Origin: an uncultured Flavobacteriales bacterium
GTDB taxonomy: Bacteria > Bacteroidota > Bacteroidia > Flavobacteriales_D > Crocinitomicaceae
Reading direction: 5' to 3'
NCBI GenBank assembly: GCA_903935095.1
Contig: CAIZQH010000005.1
Coordinates: 1-64,000, forward strand
DNA: 64,000 nucleotides
The first letter of the stretch is position 1. The number at the start of each line of letters is the position of its first letter. Below are positions 34,092 through 44,812 of this stretch, piece by piece. The position numbers were made by a program, and so were the translations under genes. The notes under the pieces were generated by a model, which was not told the DNA's origin, made no database searches, and was given only the letters and a program-made list of their open reading frames with translations.

Positions 34092-36484
34092 TAAAATTTC
34101 ATTTGTAATTGTGCAATAAAGTTTCTCGGAGGTTGAATATCACCAGGTCGACTGGAGTATTCTGCATTCAATATGTTATTCACGATAAAACTCACGCGGA
34201 AGGAATCATTAATTTTGTATGACATTCTAGCGTCAAAAACTAAGTTTCCATACTGGTGTTGTTGACGGTACTGTTTTAATCCTGGCAGGATGTACGTCGA
34301 CAATGCGATTGGCTCTTCAAAAACCTTATCAATATTGGACATAAAACTACTATACCTCATCGATGCGCCCAATCCCCACTTCTGATAATTTGCTTCAATG
34401 TCAGCCTTTGCAAGATGTTTGAATCGATATTTAAGCATTCTTGAAGAAGAATCCGAATAGGTTGCTGTATACGATGTGTTTTTATTCAAACTAATAGGAA
34501 TCATATAAGTGTACCCAATCAAAGAAATGATTTCTACTTTACCAATTTTACCCATTGAATTGAAAGAAAAGTCCAGTCCCGTAATCCTTGCTTTTTCCAC
34601 ATTTTGTGCTTTAAATCCTAAACAATCATTGATGCCGTATCCATTGGAAGTGATGTTATTCCATGTAGTCGAATCTGCTGGGCTTGCTACGCCATAACCC
34701 ATCCAATAAAGATTTTCTCCTGTTATTGGGCTGTAGACTCCAAAGGAAAACTCCATCATGTTGCTGTATTGATTGATAAATCCAGCGATATCAAAGTAGC
34801 CTTTCCAAGTACCTATTTTCACACCTTGTTTTACCCCGATTTCACCTGCCCAACCAATTTCTGGTGTCAAGGTTGGATTCGGGAAAATATTCAAAGAACC
34901 AACTGATGTTTGCGTATAACGTTCAGCGACCGATGGGTAACGAATTCCTTGTCCAAAAGAAGCCCGTAAATGAGTGTATTTGCCTGCTTGGTAATGAACA
35001 CCCGTTCGAATGATGGGGTAGAACGGAATTTTGATGTTTTTCTTTTCGGAAATCATAAAGTCGGTATCCCCGCTTTTGCCATCCATTTGAAAATATTCCA
35101 AACGAGCCCCAGCACTGAAATCCCATTTCCCCTTGTGAAGTTCAAGCTGGGTATACAAGGCCAAGTTCTCCGAATTGTGGTCGCCAAACAAATTGGAACG
35201 CACGACATTATAAATGTTCGATGCTCCCGAGGTCATCGTCCCCCCGTTTTTAAATTGCTTTTGAATGGAATAATCTGAAAAATAGATTACCGCTCCATTA
35301 CTTTGACTCGGATTGTTGATGTTGGTATTGTGTGCATAATAAATCCGCGTTTTCAAATGGTGTAAATTGTTCTTTTTGTCGATGAACTTTACATAAGGAT
35401 CCACAAACAAACGTTGTCCAAAGTTATACGTTAAGGTGGAAGCGGCATTGCTTGTGTCAGCTCCACCACTCGGGGTATATCCCAACGTATCACTTTGCCA
35501 TATTAAAAAACTACCCGTTTTTTGCATTTGGTAATTGTATCCGATTCCAGCTTTTAATCTCGTCGCTGTTTTTGGTCGAAAATAGATCGTTCCACTCACA
35601 CGAGCACGGTTTTCCATTTCTCCCTGACGGTAACCATCATTTTTAAACAACGTGGTTGAAATCGTATATCCCGTGTAGCGATTCATCTTAGAATGGTATG
35701 CTTCTACTTGTTGGAACATCGGTGATTTATTCCACCATTTGAGGCTTGCTCTTGCCGGATCTCCATAAATGCCATTTTGGATTTTTATTTTTGTTTCCGG
35801 CGTTGATTTCGGTTCTTTTTCTGCCAAAGCGATGACGCCGTTCAAGGCACCGCTTCCATACAATACGGATGATGCACCTTTCATTACCTCGATTTGCGAA
35901 GCCTGTTCCATTGGAATGGCATTCCACTGGGTATCTCCGGCATAACCTGAAAGCAGAGGCATTCCGTTCCAAAGAAGCAATACGCGACTTCCCGTTCCGT
36001 ATGCAAATCCTGACCCTCCACGGATGCTCACTTGTCCATCCATGGTGTACACTCCCGGTGTTTGATCTACCGCTTGTTCTAAGTCCGTGATTCCTTTGTT
36101 ATCAATTAATTGCGGTTTTATGATTTCCATAGAAACTGGAATTTCTTCAATCGCTTGTTTACGTTTTCCCGCACTCACAACTACAGTTGACTCATCTTTC
36201 GTTCTCGGATTTAAAATCACTGAGACGGGACCTGTAGCACTAATTTCAATGGTGTCATTGACAAATTGAATCATCGAAACAACAACTTTTATGGGGTATT
36301 TCGACGGCGTCAAGGTGAATTTACCTTCAAAGTTTGAAAGTGTTTTTTGTCCGTCGGATGCCATCACTTTTGCGTTCTGAATGGCTTGATTATCCTCTGA
36401 ACTTAGAACAATGCCAGCAACTTGTGCATGGACCAAATTTGTTAAAAAGAAGAGAAGGATAGATAGGTTTAATTTATTCATCAT
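34091..36484 (-). CDS. TonB-dependent receptor (paralogue 1)
   Basis: 797 residues from the ATG at 36484 (ATG also at 36481). Signal peptide MNKLNLSILLFFLTNLVHA, then a carboxypeptidase-like regulatory beta-domain (about 22-100), and a possible TonB box near STVVVSAG. The plug has GITDLEQAVDQTPGVYTMDG and MKGASSVLYGSGALNGVI, and the 22-strand barrel ends in a Phe (QLQMKF). It imports a large substrate across the outer membrane with energy from TonB. No SusD partner follows, so siderophore, metal or vitamin uptake is more likely than glycan uptake; the substrate is unknown. Confidence 0.92.
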   Translation of the reverse strand: MMNKLNLSILLFFLTNLVHAQVAGIVLSSEDNQAIQNAKVMASDGQKTLSNFEGKFTLTPSKYPIKVVVSMIQFVNDTIEISATGPVSVILNPRTKDESTVVVSAGKRKQAIEEIPVSMEIIKPQLIDNKGITDLEQAVDQTPGVYTMDGQVSIRGGSGFAYGTGSRVLLLWNGMPLLSGYAGDTQWNAIPMEQASQIEVMKGASSVLYGSGALNGVIALAEKEPKSTPETKIKIQNGIYGDPARASLKWWNKSPMFQQVEAYHSKMNRYTGYTISTTLFKNDGYRQGEMENRARVSGTIYFRPKTATRLKAGIGYNYQMQKTGSFLIWQSDTLGYTPSGGADTSNAASTLTYNFGQRLFVDPYVKFIDKKNNLHHLKTRIYYAHNTNINNPSQSNGAVIYFSDYSIQKQFKNGGTMTSGASNIYNVVRSNLFGDHNSENLALYTQLELHKGKWDFSAGARLEYFQMDGKSGDTDFMISEKKNIKIPFYPIIRTGVHYQAGKYTHLRASFGQGIRYPSVAERYTQTSVGSLNIFPNPTLTPEIGWAGEIGVKQGVKIGTWKGYFDIAGFINQYSNMMEFSFGVYSPITGENLYWMGYGVASPADSTTWNNITSNGYGINDCLGFKAQNVEKARITGLDFSFNSMGKIGKVEIISLIGYTYMIPISLNKNTSYTATYSDSSSRMLKYRFKHLAKADIEANYQKWGLGASMRYSSFMSNIDKVFEEPIALSTYILPGLKQYRQQHQYGNLVFDARMSYKINDSFRVSFIVNNILNAEYSSRPGDIQPPRNFIAQLQMKF

Positions 36485-36547
36485 ATAGCAGTAGTAGGAT
36501 GTGAAAATAACGAATTCGAAGGACAATTTCGTGTGTCTGACTTGAAA

Positions 36548-38899
36548 TTATATGTCGTATTGTAATTGGATTGCGAAATTTCTAGGTGCTTGAACATCTC
36601 CTGGACGAGAAACATACTCTACATTCAAGAAATTATTTACGATCAGGTTGAGTTTAACGCCTTCTTTTATTTCATAGCTACAACGAGCATCGAAAACGAA
36701 AATACCTTTATTATTCACTTGCCGGTACTGCTTCATTCCAACCAATAATTCCGTTCCTAAAACCCCCTCTTCAAACACGCGATCAATATTTTTCATGAAA
36801 CTATTATAACGCATAGAACCACCTACACTCCATTTTTTGTACGTTGCTTGCACATCTGCTTTTGCTAGGTGATTAAAACGATATTTCAACATGTTAGTAG
36901 ATGTGTCAGAAAAGGAAGCCCTATAAATTGGATTTGTATTCAGACTAACTGGATTCATGTAGGTGTAACCCATTAAAGAAACTAGTTCCACATTTCCAAT
37001 CTTTCCTGAACTATTGAAAGAAAACTCTATCCCCGTTATTCTAGCTTTTTCTGAATTCTGCGCTTTAAATCCTAAACAATCAACAAATCCCACCCCATTT
37101 GCCACTAATTCGTTCCAAATAGTAGAATCTTCATGACTTGCAATGCCGTACCCTAACCAATTCAGGTTATCTCCAGTAACGGGATTATACACTCCAAATG
37201 CAAACTCTGTCATATTGCTATATTCATTCATGAATGCGGCTAAATCAATCATTCCAATCCATTTTCCAAGCTTCAATATTTGTTTCCACCCTATCTCAGA
37301 ATTCCATCCTTTCTCGGGACGAAGATCTGGATTTCTAAAAATACGAACGCCACCTACGGATGCTGAGATATAGCGCTCTGCTACAGACGGAAATCGAATT
37401 CCCTGTCCGAAGGACGTTCTTAAATGCGATGCCTTGTTGATGGCATAATGTGCGCCGATTCGAAAAATGGGGTATACAGGAGAAGTAAATTTATCTGATA
37501 TAACAAATTGCGTCTCTGGTTTGGCTTGATCCAACCTGCAATATTCCAAACGGAGTCCGGCGGTAAGATCTAGCTTTTTTAATTTCGTTTCCACTTGTTC
37601 GTAAAATGCCATGTTCATACTGAGGTGATTATCAAAAACATAACTGGTCACCTTGTTGGTTAGGTTCATGAAGCCTGAAATTAAATTGGTGTTTCCTATT
37701 TTTTTCTGGATGTTATAATCAGCGTAATACATTTCTGCAAGGGAGGCATCGTATACTTTGTCTGAATTACCCGTAGTTACTAGATAATACCTTGTGCGCA
37801 AGTAATGTTTATTATCATGTTTATCGATAAACTTTAGGTACGGATCAACATTTAAGCGAATCGCGCGCTGACGGCTCAAGGTATTTTCCAAGGCTTGATA
37901 ACCCATTGAATCGTTTTTCCAAAGAATGAAAATTCCTTTGTCTTGCCATTGAAATTGGTAACTCATCCCCATCTTCATTTTTGTATACTTTTTTGGGAAG
38001 AAGTATACAGAACCATTTATTCGTGCTCGTTTTTCATCGTTTCCATCTCGGTAACCTTCATCGAGCAGGCCATTGACTCCGATGGTATAACCCACTCTTC
38101 CTTTTGATTTTCCGTAATATACATCGAGCAAATGACTCATGGGATTTCGATCCCACCAAGTCATGGAACTTCGTTTTGGATCTCCATACACACCGGACTG
38201 ATATTTCATCGTTAATTGTCCTTCTGGTTTTGCTTCTTTTTCTGTTAAGGCAATGATCCCGTTCAATGCCCCACTTCCATAAAGTACTGAAGACGCCCCT
38301 TTCAAAATTTCAATTTGCGAGGCTTGTTCCATAGGTACGGCATTCCATTTCACATCGCCAACGTCCGGTGAAAGCATAGGAATTCCATTCCACAACAACA
38401 TGACGCGGCTACCTGCGCCATAGGCATATCCACCGCCTCCACGAATACTGACTTGTCCGTCCATAGTAAATACGCCTGGACTTTGATTCACGGCTTGTTC
38501 GAGATTCGTAAATCCTTTGTTCGCAATTAAGGCAGGTTTTAATATTTCAATGGAAATAGGAATTTCTTCAATGTTTTGATTTCGTTTTCCAGATGTAACA
38601 ACGACTGTTTTTACATCTTGAGAGAGCACGGATAAAGACATGTTCACATATCGCAATTGTTGAATTCGAATGGAATCTACTTCAAAACCTTTTTTCTGAA
38701 AATACAGAATCACTGGTAATTTTTTTACTGGAATGGTAAAGGTACCGTATGAATTTGTTTCTGCCTTTTCATTTTCAGACGATTTCACCATAACTTGAGA
38801 TATGACAATTTGTGATTCTTTGTCAAAAACTACACCTGTTATTTGTGCAAAAATATGTATTTGAAAAAAGCAAAAAAGTATAATAAAGTATTTCTTCAT
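36548..38899 (-). CDS. TonB-dependent receptor (paralogue 2)
   Basis: 783 residues with signal peptide MKKYFIILFCFFQIHIFA, a regulatory beta-domain, plug (GFTNLEQAVNQSPGVFTMDG, ASSVLYGSGALNG) and barrel. It is similar along its whole length to the receptor 63 bp downstream, including EKARITG and the late YVSRPGDVQAPRNF segment, so the two arose by tandem duplication. They differ most in the regulatory domain and some barrel loops. Start preceded by a weak box only. Confidence 0.92.
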   Translation of the reverse strand: MKKYFIILFCFFQIHIFAQITGVVFDKESQIVISQVMVKSSENEKAETNSYGTFTIPVKKLPVILYFQKKGFEVDSIRIQQLRYVNMSLSVLSQDVKTVVVTSGKRNQNIEEIPISIEILKPALIANKGFTNLEQAVNQSPGVFTMDGQVSIRGGGGYAYGAGSRVMLLWNGIPMLSPDVGDVKWNAVPMEQASQIEILKGASSVLYGSGALNGIIALTEKEAKPEGQLTMKYQSGVYGDPKRSSMTWWDRNPMSHLLDVYYGKSKGRVGYTIGVNGLLDEGYRDGNDEKRARINGSVYFFPKKYTKMKMGMSYQFQWQDKGIFILWKNDSMGYQALENTLSRQRAIRLNVDPYLKFIDKHDNKHYLRTRYYLVTTGNSDKVYDASLAEMYYADYNIQKKIGNTNLISGFMNLTNKVTSYVFDNHLSMNMAFYEQVETKLKKLDLTAGLRLEYCRLDQAKPETQFVISDKFTSPVYPIFRIGAHYAINKASHLRTSFGQGIRFPSVAERYISASVGGVRIFRNPDLRPEKGWNSEIGWKQILKLGKWIGMIDLAAFMNEYSNMTEFAFGVYNPVTGDNLNWLGYGIASHEDSTIWNELVANGVGFVDCLGFKAQNSEKARITGIEFSFNSSGKIGNVELVSLMGYTYMNPVSLNTNPIYRASFSDTSTNMLKYRFNHLAKADVQATYKKWSVGGSMRYNSFMKNIDRVFEEGVLGTELLVGMKQYRQVNNKGIFVFDARCSYEIKEGVKLNLIVNNFLNVEYVSRPGDVQAPRNFAIQLQYDI

Positions 38900-38962
38900 A
38901 CCAAAAATTCCGATGTTTTTTGTTAACTTAAAGTTACGAAACTAATCATTTTTTTGAATTTT

Positions 38963-40066
38963 ATGCAACTTGAACTTTACAAAATCGCCCTTGGACAATT
39001 GAAAGGAATTGGTCCTTCGAAAGCGACAAAAATCATTGGGAAATTATCTTGTCTCTCCGATTTATTCACGCAAAACGACCGGGAACTACATCTTCAAACG
39101 GGTATCGCACACTCAATTTTGAAAGAGATGAATAGAGATGAAGCTCTTCGAACTGCAGAAAAACAACAGTCCTTTAACGTTCGAAATAACATCCGCTGTC
39201 ATTTTTTTATGGATGAAGATTACCCGAGAAGACTTCGTCAATGTCCAGATGCGCCAATTGTTTTGTTTTCAAAAGGATTAACAGATTTAAACCAGTCAAA
39301 AGTAGTGTCCATTGTGGGCACAAGGAATCAATCCGAATATGGACGAAAGTTGGTGGAAGAATTGCTAGAAACGATACAGTCAAAGGACTTAACGGTTGTC
39401 AGTGGCTTAGCCTATGGTGTTGACATCCATGTTCATGAAACCTGTGTAAAAAATGGGATTTTTAATATCGGGGTTTTTGGACATAGTCTAGACCGCATTT
39501 ATCCTTATCAACATCGTATAATTGCTCAAAAAATGCTTGAAAATGGAGGTTGGATAAGCGAGTTTATCGTGGGGACAAAACCGGATCGCATGAACTTCCC
39601 CATGAGGAATCGGATAATTGCTGGAATGTCAGATGCTGTCATTGTAGTAGAGAGTAAAACCAAGGGCGGTTCGATCATTACAGCAGAACTTGGAAATGAT
39701 TACAACCGAGACGTATTCGCATTTCCTGGAAGCGTTCACCAAGAACAATCTGAAGGATGCAATTGGTTGATTCAAAAACAGAAGGCTCATTTGATCCAAA
39801 ATGGCTCCGATTTCTTGACATTTATGAACTGGGATTTAGAGACCGCGCCAAAACAATTGCAGTTGTTTCCTGAACTAGACCAAAATGAATTAACCGTGTA
39901 TCAATTCCTAACCGAGATGAAAGAGGCGCATATCGATTCCATAGCAGTGAAATGTTGCATGAGTACCTCACAGTTAAATGTCTTACTTTTTCAATTAGAA
40001 ATGAAAAATATCATTCAAGCAATCTCTGGAAATCGATTCAAATTAACCTGGAAAGATTGCGCTTAA
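38963..40066 (+). CDS. dprA: DNA-processing protein DprA
   Basis: 367 residues from the ATG at 38963; a TTG 9 bp upstream is less likely. An N-terminal HhH-like region (GQLKGIGPSKATKII) precedes the Rossmann-like DprA core with VSIVGTRNQSEYG, VVSGLAYGVDIHVHE, and MNFPMRNRIIAGMSD, and a C-terminal winged-helix-like segment. It loads RecA onto incoming single-stranded DNA during natural transformation. Its 3' end overlaps the convergent dgkA gene by 24 bp. Confidence 0.94.
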   Translation: MQLELYKIALGQLKGIGPSKATKIIGKLSCLSDLFTQNDRELHLQTGIAHSILKEMNRDEALRTAEKQQSFNVRNNIRCHFFMDEDYPRRLRQCPDAPIVLFSKGLTDLNQSKVVSIVGTRNQSEYGRKLVEELLETIQSKDLTVVSGLAYGVDIHVHETCVKNGIFNIGVFGHSLDRIYPYQHRIIAQKMLENGGWISEFIVGTKPDRMNFPMRNRIIAGMSDAVIVVESKTKGGSIITAELGNDYNRDVFAFPGSVHQEQSEGCNWLIQKQKAHLIQNGSDFLTFMNWDLETAPKQLQLFPELDQNELTVYQFLTEMKEAHIDSIAVKCCMSTSQLNVLLFQLEMKNIIQAISGNRFKLTWKDCA

Positions 40067-40411
40067 ATAAGGCAGAAAAACAACACATGCAACGACAATA
40101 GAGAAAATACTTGCGATTAAAACAGCCCCAGCGGCTATATCCTTCAGGATTTTGATTTTCGGATGGTATTCCGAGCTAATTAAATCTGCCAGTTGTTCAA
40201 TGCTTGTATTCAAAGCTTCCATGGTCAGTACTAAGGCAGACGCCGCAAGAACCCAAAGCCAATCGTAAGATGTCAACTGTACATAAAGACCCGTGATAGA
40301 AACACAGAGAAATAGCACGCCTTGAATGCGTGCATTTCTGCTTTCTTTGAACAGAGACCGAATTCCAATGAAGGCGGTTTTTAAAGCGGATAAGAAGTTT
40401 GAATGTTTCAT
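40043..40411 (-). CDS. Diacylglycerol kinase family protein (DgkA-like)
   Basis: 122 residues with three membrane helices and the DgkA motifs: ESRNARIQG, the active-site EALNTSIEQL, and KDIAAGAVL. In E. coli it phosphorylates diacylglycerol; in Gram-positive relatives it acts on undecaprenol. Either lipid is possible here. It is an inner-membrane trimer in the family. The last 24 bp overlap dprA on the other strand. Confidence 0.9.
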   Translation of the reverse strand: MKHSNFLSALKTAFIGIRSLFKESRNARIQGVLFLCVSITGLYVQLTSYDWLWVLAASALVLTMEALNTSIEQLADLISSEYHPKIKILKDIAAGAVLIASIFSIVVACVVFLPYLSAIFPG

Positions 40412-40445
40412 CGATTTGAAATTAGTAAAAAATAGAATTTTGACG

Positions 40446-40453
40446 TAATTTTG
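40446..40453 (+). promoter_or_regulatory. -7 promoter element of the metH riboswitch operon
   Basis: TAATTTTG, a perfect match, 20 bp upstream of the riboswitch P1 helix. Confidence 0.65.
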
Positions 40454-40473
40454 TGGACACGTTCATTAAAATA

Positions 40474-40579
40474 AACTTATAAAGAAAGGTGGAGGGACTG
40501 GCCCTACGAAACCTTGGCAACCTGCCTCATTTGGAAAAGGTGCCAAATCCGATTCCTATTATTAGGGAAAAGATAAGTT
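40474..40579 (+). ncRNA. SAM-I (S-box) riboswitch
   Basis: P1 is AACTTAT (40474-40480) paired with ATAAGTT (40573-40579). Inside is the conserved SAM-I core GGTGGAGGGACTGGCCC, GAAACC, TTGGCAACC, then GGTGCCAAATCC, and AGGGAAAAG before P1 closes. Binding of S-adenosylmethionine stabilises P1. The switch lies 45 nt upstream of split metH, so SAM should lower methionine synthesis. Downstream, GTTG (40577-40580) can pair with CAAC (40584-40587), which competes with the 3' strand of P1. AAACAA/TTGTTT (40581-40595) forms another small hairpin. No T-run follows, so control may be translational. Confidence 0.93.
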
Positions 40580-40624
40580 GAAACAACCGTTGTTTCCGAC
40601 ACATTTCTTTGTTATCACACGCAC

Positions 40625-41614
40625 ATGAAAAGCGCATTAGAAACAGCATTAGCCACACGTATTTTAGTACTTGACGGAGCCATGGGGACTATGATTCAGC
40701 GTCACGATTTGGAAGAATTTGACTTCCGACAAGGTGCATTTGAACAACATGATAAACCCTTAAAAGGGAATAATGACCTCTTGTCGATTACGAGACCGGA
40801 AATTATTAAAGACATTCATCGTCAGTACTTGCAAGCTGGAGCGGACATCATTGAAACAAACACCTTTTCCGGAACGACCATCGCGCAAGCGGATTACGGA
40901 CTAGAGGACGCTGTATACGCCATTAACTTCGAAAGCGCGAAAATCGCCAAAGAAGTTTGTGTTGAATTTACAGATCGAACAAGATTTGTAGCTGGATCCA
41001 TTGGACCAACCAATCGAACCGCTTCGATTTCGCCAGATGTCAATGATCCGGGTTTTAGAGCGGTCAGTTTCGACGACTTGGTTCTTGCATACAAACAACA
41101 GGTAAATGCCCTCATGGATGGAGGTGTTGACATTCTTTTGGTAGAAACAGTTTTCGATACCTTAAATGCAAAAGCGGCATTATTTGCCATTGATGAAGTA
41201 TACGACGATCGCGGGACGAAAATACCCATCATGGTTTCGGGAACCATCACGGATCAAAGTGGAAGAACATTAACCGGCCAAACAACTGAAGCATTTTTGA
41301 TTTCTCTTTCGCATATGCCCTTGCTATCCATTGGTTTAAATTGTGCATTGGGAGCGTCAATGATGCGACCATATTTACAGATTTTGAATGAAAAATCAAC
41401 ATTTGCCGTCAGTGCACATCCAAATGCCGGACTCCCGAATGAATTCGGACAATACGAAGAAAGTCCACAAATGATGGCCAATCAAATCAAAACTTTCCTC
41501 GATGAGGGTTTAGTCAATATTATTGGTGGTTGTTGCGGAACAACACCCGAGCACATCCGAGCGATTGCCGACATCGCGAAAAATTACGCACCACGTCCAA
41601 TCATCCTTGCATAA
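40625..41614 (+). CDS. metH1: Methionine synthase, homocysteine-binding subunit (MetH N-terminal part)
   Basis: 329 residues forming only the homocysteine S-methyltransferase barrel of Met[34 protein letters not shown], and the zinc Cys in GLNCALGA and [10 protein letters not shown]. It binds homocysteine and, with the product of the next gene, transfers a methyl group from methylcobalamin. MetH is split at this domain border in many Bacteroidota. It lies under control of the SAM riboswitch, and the downstream gene begins 20 nt after its stop. Confidence 0.95.
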   Translation: MKSALETALATRILVLDGAMGTMIQRHDLEEFDFRQGAFEQHDKPLKGNNDLLSITRPEIIKDIHRQYLQAGADIIETNTFSGTTIAQADYGLEDAVYAINFESAKIAKEVCVEFTDRTRFVAGSIGPTNRTASISPDVNDPGFRAVSFDDLVLAYKQQVNALMDGGVDILLVETVFDTLNAKAALFAIDEVYDDRGTKIPIMVSGTITDQSGRTLTGQTTEAFLISLSHMPLLSIGLNCALGASMMRPYLQILNEKSTFAVSAHPNAGLPNEFGQYEESPQMMANQIKTFLDEGLVNIIGGCCGTTPEHIRAIADIAKNYAPRPIILA

Positions 41615-41634
41615 CCTGCCTTTTCTATAAAAAC

Positions 41635-44298
41635 ATGTCACATTCATTGAAATTATCCGGACTCGAACCACTCATTGTAAATGCGGAAAGCAATTTCATC
41701 AATATTGGTGAACGCACGAACGTAACTGGTTCAAGGGCGTTTTTACGCATGATTCAAGAAGGAGATTATGAAGCAGCCGTTGCTGTTGCGCGTGAACAAG
41801 TAGAGGGAGGTGCACAGATTATCGACATCAACATGGATGAAGGAATGATTGATGGAAAAGAGGCCATGATTCGTTTTTTAAACCTCATCGCTGCCGAACC
41901 GGATATTGCACGCGTTCCAATCATGATCGATAGTTCGAAATGGGAAATCATTGAGGCTGGATTAAAATGTGTTCAAGGCAAAGGGATTGTCAATTCAATT
42001 TCACTGAAAGAAGGTGAAGAAAAATTCATTGAACAAGCAAAAAAAATAAAGCGATATGGCGCTGCAGTGATTGTCATGGCGTTTGACGAAAATGGTCAAG
42101 CCGATAGTTATGAAAGACGGATTGAAATTTGCCAACGCTCATACGATATCCTTACCAAAGAAGTGGTTTTCTCCAAAGATGACATTATTTTCGACCCCAA
42201 TATCTTTCCTGTTGCAACGGGAATGGAGGAGCACAACAACAACGCCTTAGATTTTTTCAAGGCTACAAAATGGATTCGTTCAAATCTTCCAGGAGCACAT
42301 GTAAGTGGCGGTGTTTCGAATGTGTCTTTCTCTTTCCGAGGTAACAATAAAGTACGCGAAGCCATGCATTCCGCGTTTCTGTATCATGCAATTGCACATG
42401 GAATGGACATGGGAATTGTGAATCCAAGTATGCTGGAAGTATATAGTGACATTGAACCTCAACTTTTGCAATATGTCGAGGATGTACTCTTAAACCGACG
42501 TCCCGACGCGACTGAACGTTTGCTGGAATTAGCAGAAACGGTTAAAGGCGATGGGAAGAAGAAGGAAATTGATTTAAGTTGGAGAAATGCTCCAGTCAAA
42601 GAACGCTTGTCCTATTCTCTTGTGAGAGGCTTAGTGGAATTCATTGATGTGGACGTGGAAGAATGTCGACATTTATTTGACCGACCAATCGAAGTAATTG
42701 AAGGTCCATTAATGGACGGAATGAACACCGTTGGTGATTTGTTTGGAAGTGGTAAAATGTTCCTTCCACAAGTAGTAAAGTCTGCTCGTGTCATGAAAAA
42801 AGCCGTAGCATACTTACTTCCATACATTGAAGCGGAAAAAGGAGGAAAAAGTTCTTATGCGGGAAAAATATTGATGGCCACCGTGAAAGGAGACGTTCAC
42901 GATATTGGGAAAAATATTGTGGGTGTCGTTCTTGCGTGTAACAACTATGAAGTAATTGACATTGGTGTCATGGTTCCAGCGGAAAAAATTATTCAAACGG
43001 CAATTGAAGAAAAAGTAGATGTAATTGGATTAAGTGGACTCATCACTCCTAGTTTGGATGAAATGGTACACATGGCAAAAGAAATGGAACGTGCTGGATT
43101 AAGCATTCCTTTATTAATCGGTGGTGCCACCACTTCTAAAGTTCATACCGCTGTAAAAATTGATCAGTTTTACAACGCTGGACAAGCAGTTCATGTGTTG
43201 GATGCTTCTCGTTCAGTGACGGTTGTCGAAAGTCTGCTCGGGAACAAGAAAGATGCATTCATTGCACATTTGAAAGATGAATACCAACGTTTACGTGAAC
43301 ACCATGAAAAACACCGTGCATCCAAAGAATTGTTATCCATGGAAGATGCACGCAACAATAAACTTGCGCTCGATTTCACAGAACAAACCATCGCAACACC
43401 AAAGAAACTTGGAGTACATCAGTTGGATGTCCCATTAGACAAATTAGTATCCTATATTGACTGGACTCCTTTTTTCCAAACATGGGAATTACACGGGAAA
43501 TTTCCTGCAATCCTTCGCGATGATGTGGTAGGTGTGGAAGCGTCTAAGTTATTTGAAGATGCGCAATCCATGCTGACACAGATGGTGAATGAATCCTGGG
43601 TGAACGCGAAAGCACTTTTTGGATTATTTCCAGCGAATAGCGTGGGTGATGACATTGAATTTACACATTCAGACGTCGAAAACAAAGCAGTTTTTGTTCA
43701 ACGCACCTTGCGTCAACAAACGAAAAAAACCAGCGGGCAAGCAAATATTGCACTGTCGGATTTCATTGCACCCAAGGAATATGGGATTCAAGATTACCTT
43801 GGCGCTTTTGTCGTTTGCACAGGCATTGGTTTAGATGAGCATGTGAAGCGTTTTGAAAAAGATCACGATGATTATAGTTCTATTATGGTCAAAGCACTTG
43901 CAGATCGTTTAGCTGAAGCATTAGCTGAATACCTACATGAATTAGTTCGCACGGATTACTGGGCTTATGAACAAACAGATGCTTTTTCGAAGGAAGACTT
44001 AATTCAAGAAAAATACCGTGGGATTCGTCCAGCTCCGGGATATCCTGCTTGTCCAGATCACTTAGAAAAATTAACAATTTTCCAGGCATTAAACGCGACA
44101 GAATCCATAGGTGTTTCCTTAACCGACAATTTGGCAATGACCCCAGCTTCTTCCGTGAGTGGTTGGTATTTTGCACATCCAGACGCGAAGTATTTTGGCT
44201 TAGGGAAAATAACAGAAGAACAAGTATACGATATGGCTAAGCGAAAAAAGGAGTCTTATGATGCCATTGCTAGGTGGTATTCATCTGTTCTCGTTTAA
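41635..44298 (+). CDS. metH2: Methionine synthase, pterin/B12/activation subunit (MetH C-terminal part)
   Basis: 887 residues from the ATG at 41635. The order is a pterin-binding barrel ([24 protein letters not shown]), a cobalamin cap, the B12 domain with DVHDIG (His422 is the lower cobalt ligand; about 42892) and [13 protein letters not shown], then the SAM-dependent reactivation domain ([25 protein letters not shown]). It takes methyl from 5-methyltetrahydrofolate onto B12. The frame opens further upstream inside metH1, but the spacing and N-terminus favour 41635. Its stop shares 4 bp with rnhA. Confidence 0.96.
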   Translation: MSHSLKLSGLEPLIVNAESNFINIGERTNVTGSRAFLRMIQEGDYEAAVAVAREQVEGGAQIIDINMDEGMIDGKEAMIRFLNLIAAEPDIARVPIMIDSSKWEIIEAGLKCVQGKGIVNSISLKEGEEKFIEQAKKIKRYGAAVIVMAFDENGQADSYERRIEICQRSYDILTKEVVFSKDDIIFDPNIFPVATGMEEHNNNALDFFKATKWIRSNLPGAHVSGGVSNVSFSFRGNNKVREAMHSAFLYHAIAHGMDMGIVNPSMLEVYSDIEPQLLQYVEDVLLNRRPDATERLLELAETVKGDGKKKEIDLSWRNAPVKERLSYSLVRGLVEFIDVDVEECRHLFDRPIEVIEGPLMDGMNTVGDLFGSGKMFLPQVVKSARVMKKAVAYLLPYIEAEKGGKSSYAGKILMATVKGDVHDIGKNIVGVVLACNNYEVIDIGVMVPAEKIIQTAIEEKVDVIGLSGLITPSLDEMVHMAKEMERAGLSIPLLIGGATTSKVHTAVKIDQFYNAGQAVHVLDASRSVTVVESLLGNKKDAFIAHLKDEYQRLREHHEKHRASKELLSMEDARNNKLALDFTEQTIATPKKLGVHQLDVPLDKLVSYIDWTPFFQTWELHGKFPAILRDDVVGVEASKLFEDAQSMLTQMVNESWVNAKALFGLFPANSVGDDIEFTHSDVENKAVFVQRTLRQQTKKTSGQANIALSDFIAPKEYGIQDYLGAFVVCTGIGLDEHVKRFEKDHDDYSSIMVKALADRLAEALAEYLHELVRTDYWAYEQTDAFSKEDLIQEKYRGIRPAPGYPACPDHLEKLTIFQALNATESIGVSLTDNLAMTPASSVSGWYFAHPDAKYFGLGKITEEQVYDMAKRKKESYDAIARWYSSVLV

Positions 44299-44756
44299 CC
44301 TGCTTCGCTTTCAAAAACAGCATCAATGGAATGTGGTCCTTGCAGTGCCGCTTGAACAGCTAATTCATCGCAGCGCTCATTTTCTGGATGACCAGCATGC
44401 CCTTTTACCCATACAAATTTGATCGTAAATCGACCGTGTGATTGCAAATAACGCAGCCAAAGATCCTTGTTTTTTTTGTCCTTGAAGTTCTTTTTTACCC
44501 AGCCAAAAACCCAACCTTTGGTAATGGAATCAATGACGTATTTCGAGTCCGAATAAACAGTCACGGGATAATTCGTGGCTTTGATTTTTTCAAGAGCCGC
44601 ACAAACGGCCATCAACTCCATTCGATTATTCGTTGTCTTACGAAATCCTTCCGATATCTCTTTTCGTTGGTTTCCAAAAACCAGAATAGCACCATAGCCA
44701 CCTGGACCTGGATTTCCTCGGGAAGAACCGTCTGTAAATATTTGAATTTCTGACAT
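44295..44756 (-). CDS. rnhA: Ribonuclease HI
   Basis: 153 residues with the four catalytic acids: D9 ([11 protein letters not shown]), E47 (NRMELMA), D70 (YSDSKYV), and the late Asp in NERCDELA. It cleaves RNA in RNA-DNA hybrids. It lies 56 bp downstream of ruvC on the same strand, possibly co-transcribed; no promoter box is seen between them. Confidence 0.97.
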   Translation of the reverse strand: MSEIQIFTDGSSRGNPGPGGYGAILVFGNQRKEISEGFRKTTNNRMELMAVCAALEKIKATNYPVTVYSDSKYVIDSITKGWVFGWVKKNFKDKKNKDLWLRYLQSHGRFTIKFVWVKGHAGHPENERCDELAVQAALQGPHSIDAVFESEAG

Positions 44757-44812
44757 TATTTGTTGTTATATTTCGCTAAAAAGGAGATGATTCTTGGAAC
44801 TTGATGGATCAC

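Noticed and set aside
20127-38899. The long leftward stretch as a mobile or acquired island
   Set aside because: Genes are mostly housekeeping with similar base composition; no integrase, transposase, direct repeats or tRNA-targeted attachment site was seen.
41530-41634. Overlap of the metH2 reading frame with metH1, looking like a frameshift in one long metH
   Set aside because: metH1 ends cleanly after the homocysteine barrel and metH2 begins with the pterin domain at an ATG 20 nt later. The split at this border is known in Bacteroidota, so no frameshift is needed.
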